The notes beneath the pieces were generated by a model, which was given only the letters and a program-made list of their open reading frames with translations, was not told where the DNA came from and ran no database searches. A DNA stretch of 23,417 bases. It comes from Nitrospinaceae bacterium. GTDB lineage: Bacteria; Nitrospinota; Nitrospinia; Nitrospinales; VA-1. Where the stretch lies: positions 1 through 23,417 of the forward strand of contig JAPYPK010000016.1 of NCBI GenBank assembly GCA_029937655.1, read 5' to 3'. Each line of letters starts with the position of its first letter. Within the stretch, counting starts at the first letter, position 1. The position numbers and the translations under genes are program-made. Below are positions 22,141-23,417 of the stretch, piece by piece.

Positions 22141-22674
22141 CTACAAATGTTTTAGCACTTGATCCCAGGTATGAGTTAGCCGATTAATACCTTCAGTAAT
22201 ATGGCGAGAGGATAAAGTAGCTCCTGAAATACTTTTTATTTGCTCATCCAACTCTAGGTACTCAGTATGGTCTTTACCCAAAAACTGAGCAAGCCACTTG
22301 GGGTGTCTAACTTGAGATCCATAAGCTTCACGATATTGTAAAATCTCAATTCCTTTCACTTTGCCATCTTTAGTTAAAGCCACAGCCATATCTATATATT
22401 CATGTTTACCGACAACCTGGTCAATAATAAACCACCCCCCAGTTTCGGTTTTCCATGCCTTTAATTCATCATTATAAACTCTTGTATCAGATGCATCCTC
22501 AATAGAATCCATTTGCTCGTCTGTCAGCACTACTGTTACAGGATTCATAGAGGTGCTTTGCCACAACACCTCTCTTGCTTGCTCTGTGCTGAGGTATACC
22601 TCAGCATAAAGATCCGCAACAGGTAGTAACGCAAGGCCAACAAATGCTACAACCTTCAAAAAAAACTTTTTCAT
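22141..22674 (-). CDS. Exported FMN-binding-domain protein
   Basis: 177 residues with a Sec signal peptide (about 1-24, cleavage after LYA). The FMN-binding domain fills the rest and contains the flavinylation sequence SISGATLSS, with Thr153 as the predicted FMN attachment residue. The preceding VVGKHEYIDMAVALTKDGKV and GIEILQYREAYG are the beta strands typical of the FMN_bind fold found in NqrC, RnfG and related proteins. This is a stand-alone version with no extra domain. With ApbE and the four-helix membrane protein directly downstream, it probably forms a periplasmic electron carrier or a peripheral subunit at the membrane. The final acceptor is unknown. Confidence 0.9.
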   Translation of the reverse strand: MKKFFLKVVAFVGLALLPVADLYAEVYLSTEQAREVLWQSTSMNPVTVVLTDEQMDSIEDASDTRVYNDELKAWKTETGGWFIIDQVVGKHEYIDMAVALTKDGKVKGIEILQYREAYGSQVRHPKWLAQFLGKDHTEYLELDEQIKSISGATLSSRHITEGINRLTHTWDQVLKHL

Positions 22675-22743
22675 CTCATAAAATCTAAATATTATTTTTT
22701 AAAGCTCGTAGCCAACCATGCAATCAAGTAGTCGGTAGTAAAT

Positions 22744-22950
22744 TTTACTGAGTATGGGCTAACAAAATTTTTGATTCTAAAATCAACGCGTTTCCATTAG
22801 CATTTTCTTGGGCCACCTTAAAATGCTTGGAAGCATCTCCATGATCACCCAGTTTATCTAACGCCAAAGCCTCATTAAAATGAATCTCCCCAATTTCTGA
22901 CCGAATTTCGCCGGCTTCACGAAAATGTTTCAGGGCTATATCAAAGTGCC
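22744..22950. repeat. Right-hand member of a 4.5-kb-spaced direct repeat
   Basis: This 207-base segment, covering the C-terminal half of the TPR lipoprotein gene, recurs at 18246-18452 with about 90% identity in the same orientation. The two copies bracket the porin and the flavinylation module. Starts are offset by about 4,498 bases. Confidence 0.88.
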
Positions 22951-23158
22951 CTTCTTTATAATGCAAAATGCCCTCATCGTTATGGGTGTTTGCTTCCGGA
23001 TCAGATTCTGTCGGCAAACTTAAAGGTCCTTCAGGAAGGCTTGCCATGACATCTTTACTCTCCTTAGAATCGGACACCTTGGAAGTATCTTTTTCTCCAG
23101 AACATCCCATACCAAAAACAAAAAACACCAAAATTAGGAAAAAAATTATCTTTTGCAT
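22745..23158 (-). CDS. TPR-containing lipoprotein
   Basis: 137 residues. A lipoprotein signal runs to Cys19 (FFLILVFFVFGMGC), then a charged, disordered linker to about residue 58. Two tetratricopeptide-like repeats follow: NDEGILHYKEGHFDIALKHF and FNEALALDKLGDHGDASKHF. AAGGA precedes the ATG at suitable spacing. A small periplasmic TPR lipoprotein of this type probably binds a partner protein at the membrane. This is the intact copy of the gene whose truncated relative lies at 18246. It sits upstream of the FMN-binding gene (70-nt gap) on the same strand and may be co-transcribed with the flavinylation module. Confidence 0.85.
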   Translation of the reverse strand: MQKIIFFLILVFFVFGMGCSGEKDTSKVSDSKESKDVMASLPEGPLSLPTESDPEANTHNDEGILHYKEGHFDIALKHFREAGEIRSEIGEIHFNEALALDKLGDHGDASKHFKVAQENANGNALILESKILLAHTQ

Positions 23159-23199
23159 TTGAATTTTATCCTTAGCTTAAGGTTAATTAAAGAAGGACT

Positions 23200-23237
23200 C
23201 ATTGGCTTCCAATCGGGCCCATAACCAACCACCAATG
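23200..23237 (-). terminator. Weak hairpin after the coiled-coil gene
   Basis: CATTGG (23200-23205) pairs with CCAATG (23232-23237) in the gap between the coiled-coil gene and the TPR gene. T residues after it on the minus strand are few, so termination would be weak. Confidence 0.3.
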
Positions 23238-23238
23238 G

Positions 23239-23417
23239 CTAACGTTGCTTGATTGCGTCGATAACCTCATCGGTCCGGGAAGAAACCGCATCAATCCGGG
23301 TGGAAATTTCAGCAACTCGTGAGTAAAACTCATTAATACGTGAAGAAATCTCTGCGGTTTGCTTAGAGATTTCAGAAAGAAATTCTGTCATCTCCTCATT
23401 ATAAAAATCATATAAAA
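23239..23417 (-). CDS. C-terminal part of a coiled-coil protein (partial)
   Basis: The minus-strand frame is open from the window edge to TAG 23239-23241. It reads ...LYDFYNEEMTEFLSEISK and then QTAEISSRINEFYSRVAEIS, TRIDAVSSRTDEVIDAIKQR. The heptad pattern with repeated (A/E)EIS(S/T)R(I/N) units indicates a long helix or coiled coil. An internal ATG at 23391 would give only 50 residues; the upstream in-frame sequence looks equally coding, so the gene probably starts outside the window. The family is not identifiable from this fragment; short coiled-coil proteins of DUF948 or methyl-accepting type are possibilities. Confidence 0.5.
   Translation of the reverse strand, partial: LYDFYNEEMTEFLSEISKQTAEISSRINEFYSRVAEISTRIDAVSSRTDEVIDAIKQR

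Overview
The window is AT-rich bacterial chromosome with mostly single-copy housekeeping and envelope genes. There are no rRNA or tRNA genes, CRISPR arrays or intact transposases. Several proteins carry Sec or lipoprotein signals, and there are outer-membrane-porin-like, c-type cytochrome and flavin-electron-transfer genes, so the host is Gram-negative. The gene mix (bacterial deoxyhypusine-synthase-like protein, TPR lipoprotein, extracytoplasmic flavoprotein, porin) would fit a marine Nitrospinota- or deltaproteobacteria-like lineage. That placement is a guess from gene content, not from a marker gene.

Layout. 1-980: two well-translated tiny membrane peptides separated by a long inverted repeat, then a small zinc-ribbon membrane protein. 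1217-2743: a secreted ankyrin-repeat protein and a MarC-family membrane protein whose conserved N-terminus lacks a normal start. 2744-4643: gene-poor, with a possible gene remnant, a long hairpin with an orphan Shine-Dalgarno sequence, and a secreted thioredoxin-fold protein. 4644-6761: another tiny membrane peptide, a structured 3' region with a terminator, and an ABC-F ATPase with a terminator-like hairpin directly in front of its start codon. 6897-9031: DksA/TraR-type zinc finger, SLOG-like protein and deoxyhypusine-synthase-like enzyme, probably one operon. 9142-11704: fluoride channel CrcB and a KefB-like cation/proton antiporter. 11922-14806: a cofactor operon thiO-bioA-PTPS (thiamine, biotin, pterin). 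15030-17799: an ATC-hydrolase-like protein, then a GT2 glycosyltransferase and a PseG/SpsG-like protein. 17800-18480: a graveyard with a frameshifted cytochrome c lipoprotein and a truncated copy of a TPR lipoprotein gene. 18596-20081: a porin behind a promoter that overlaps a strong Fur-box match. 20236-22674: a flavinylation module (four-helix membrane protein, ApbE, FMN-binding protein) with a perfect FNR-type site just past its last gene. 22745-23417: the intact TPR lipoprotein gene and the end of a coiled-coil protein.

Best leads. (1) The PTPS enzyme carries Glu instead of the catalytic Cys in the ExxHGH pattern typical of PTPS-III, which replaces FolB in folate synthesis, and it sits in a cofactor operon. 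(2) A compact ApbE/FMN-binding/four-helix electron-transfer module lies next to an iron-regulated porin, and both are bracketed by ~90% identical direct repeats about 4.5 kb apart. (3) Several untranslated elements deserve testing: an FNR-box-to-terminator interval that looks like a small RNA gene, an attenuator-like hairpin before the ABC-F gene, and a folded region after it.
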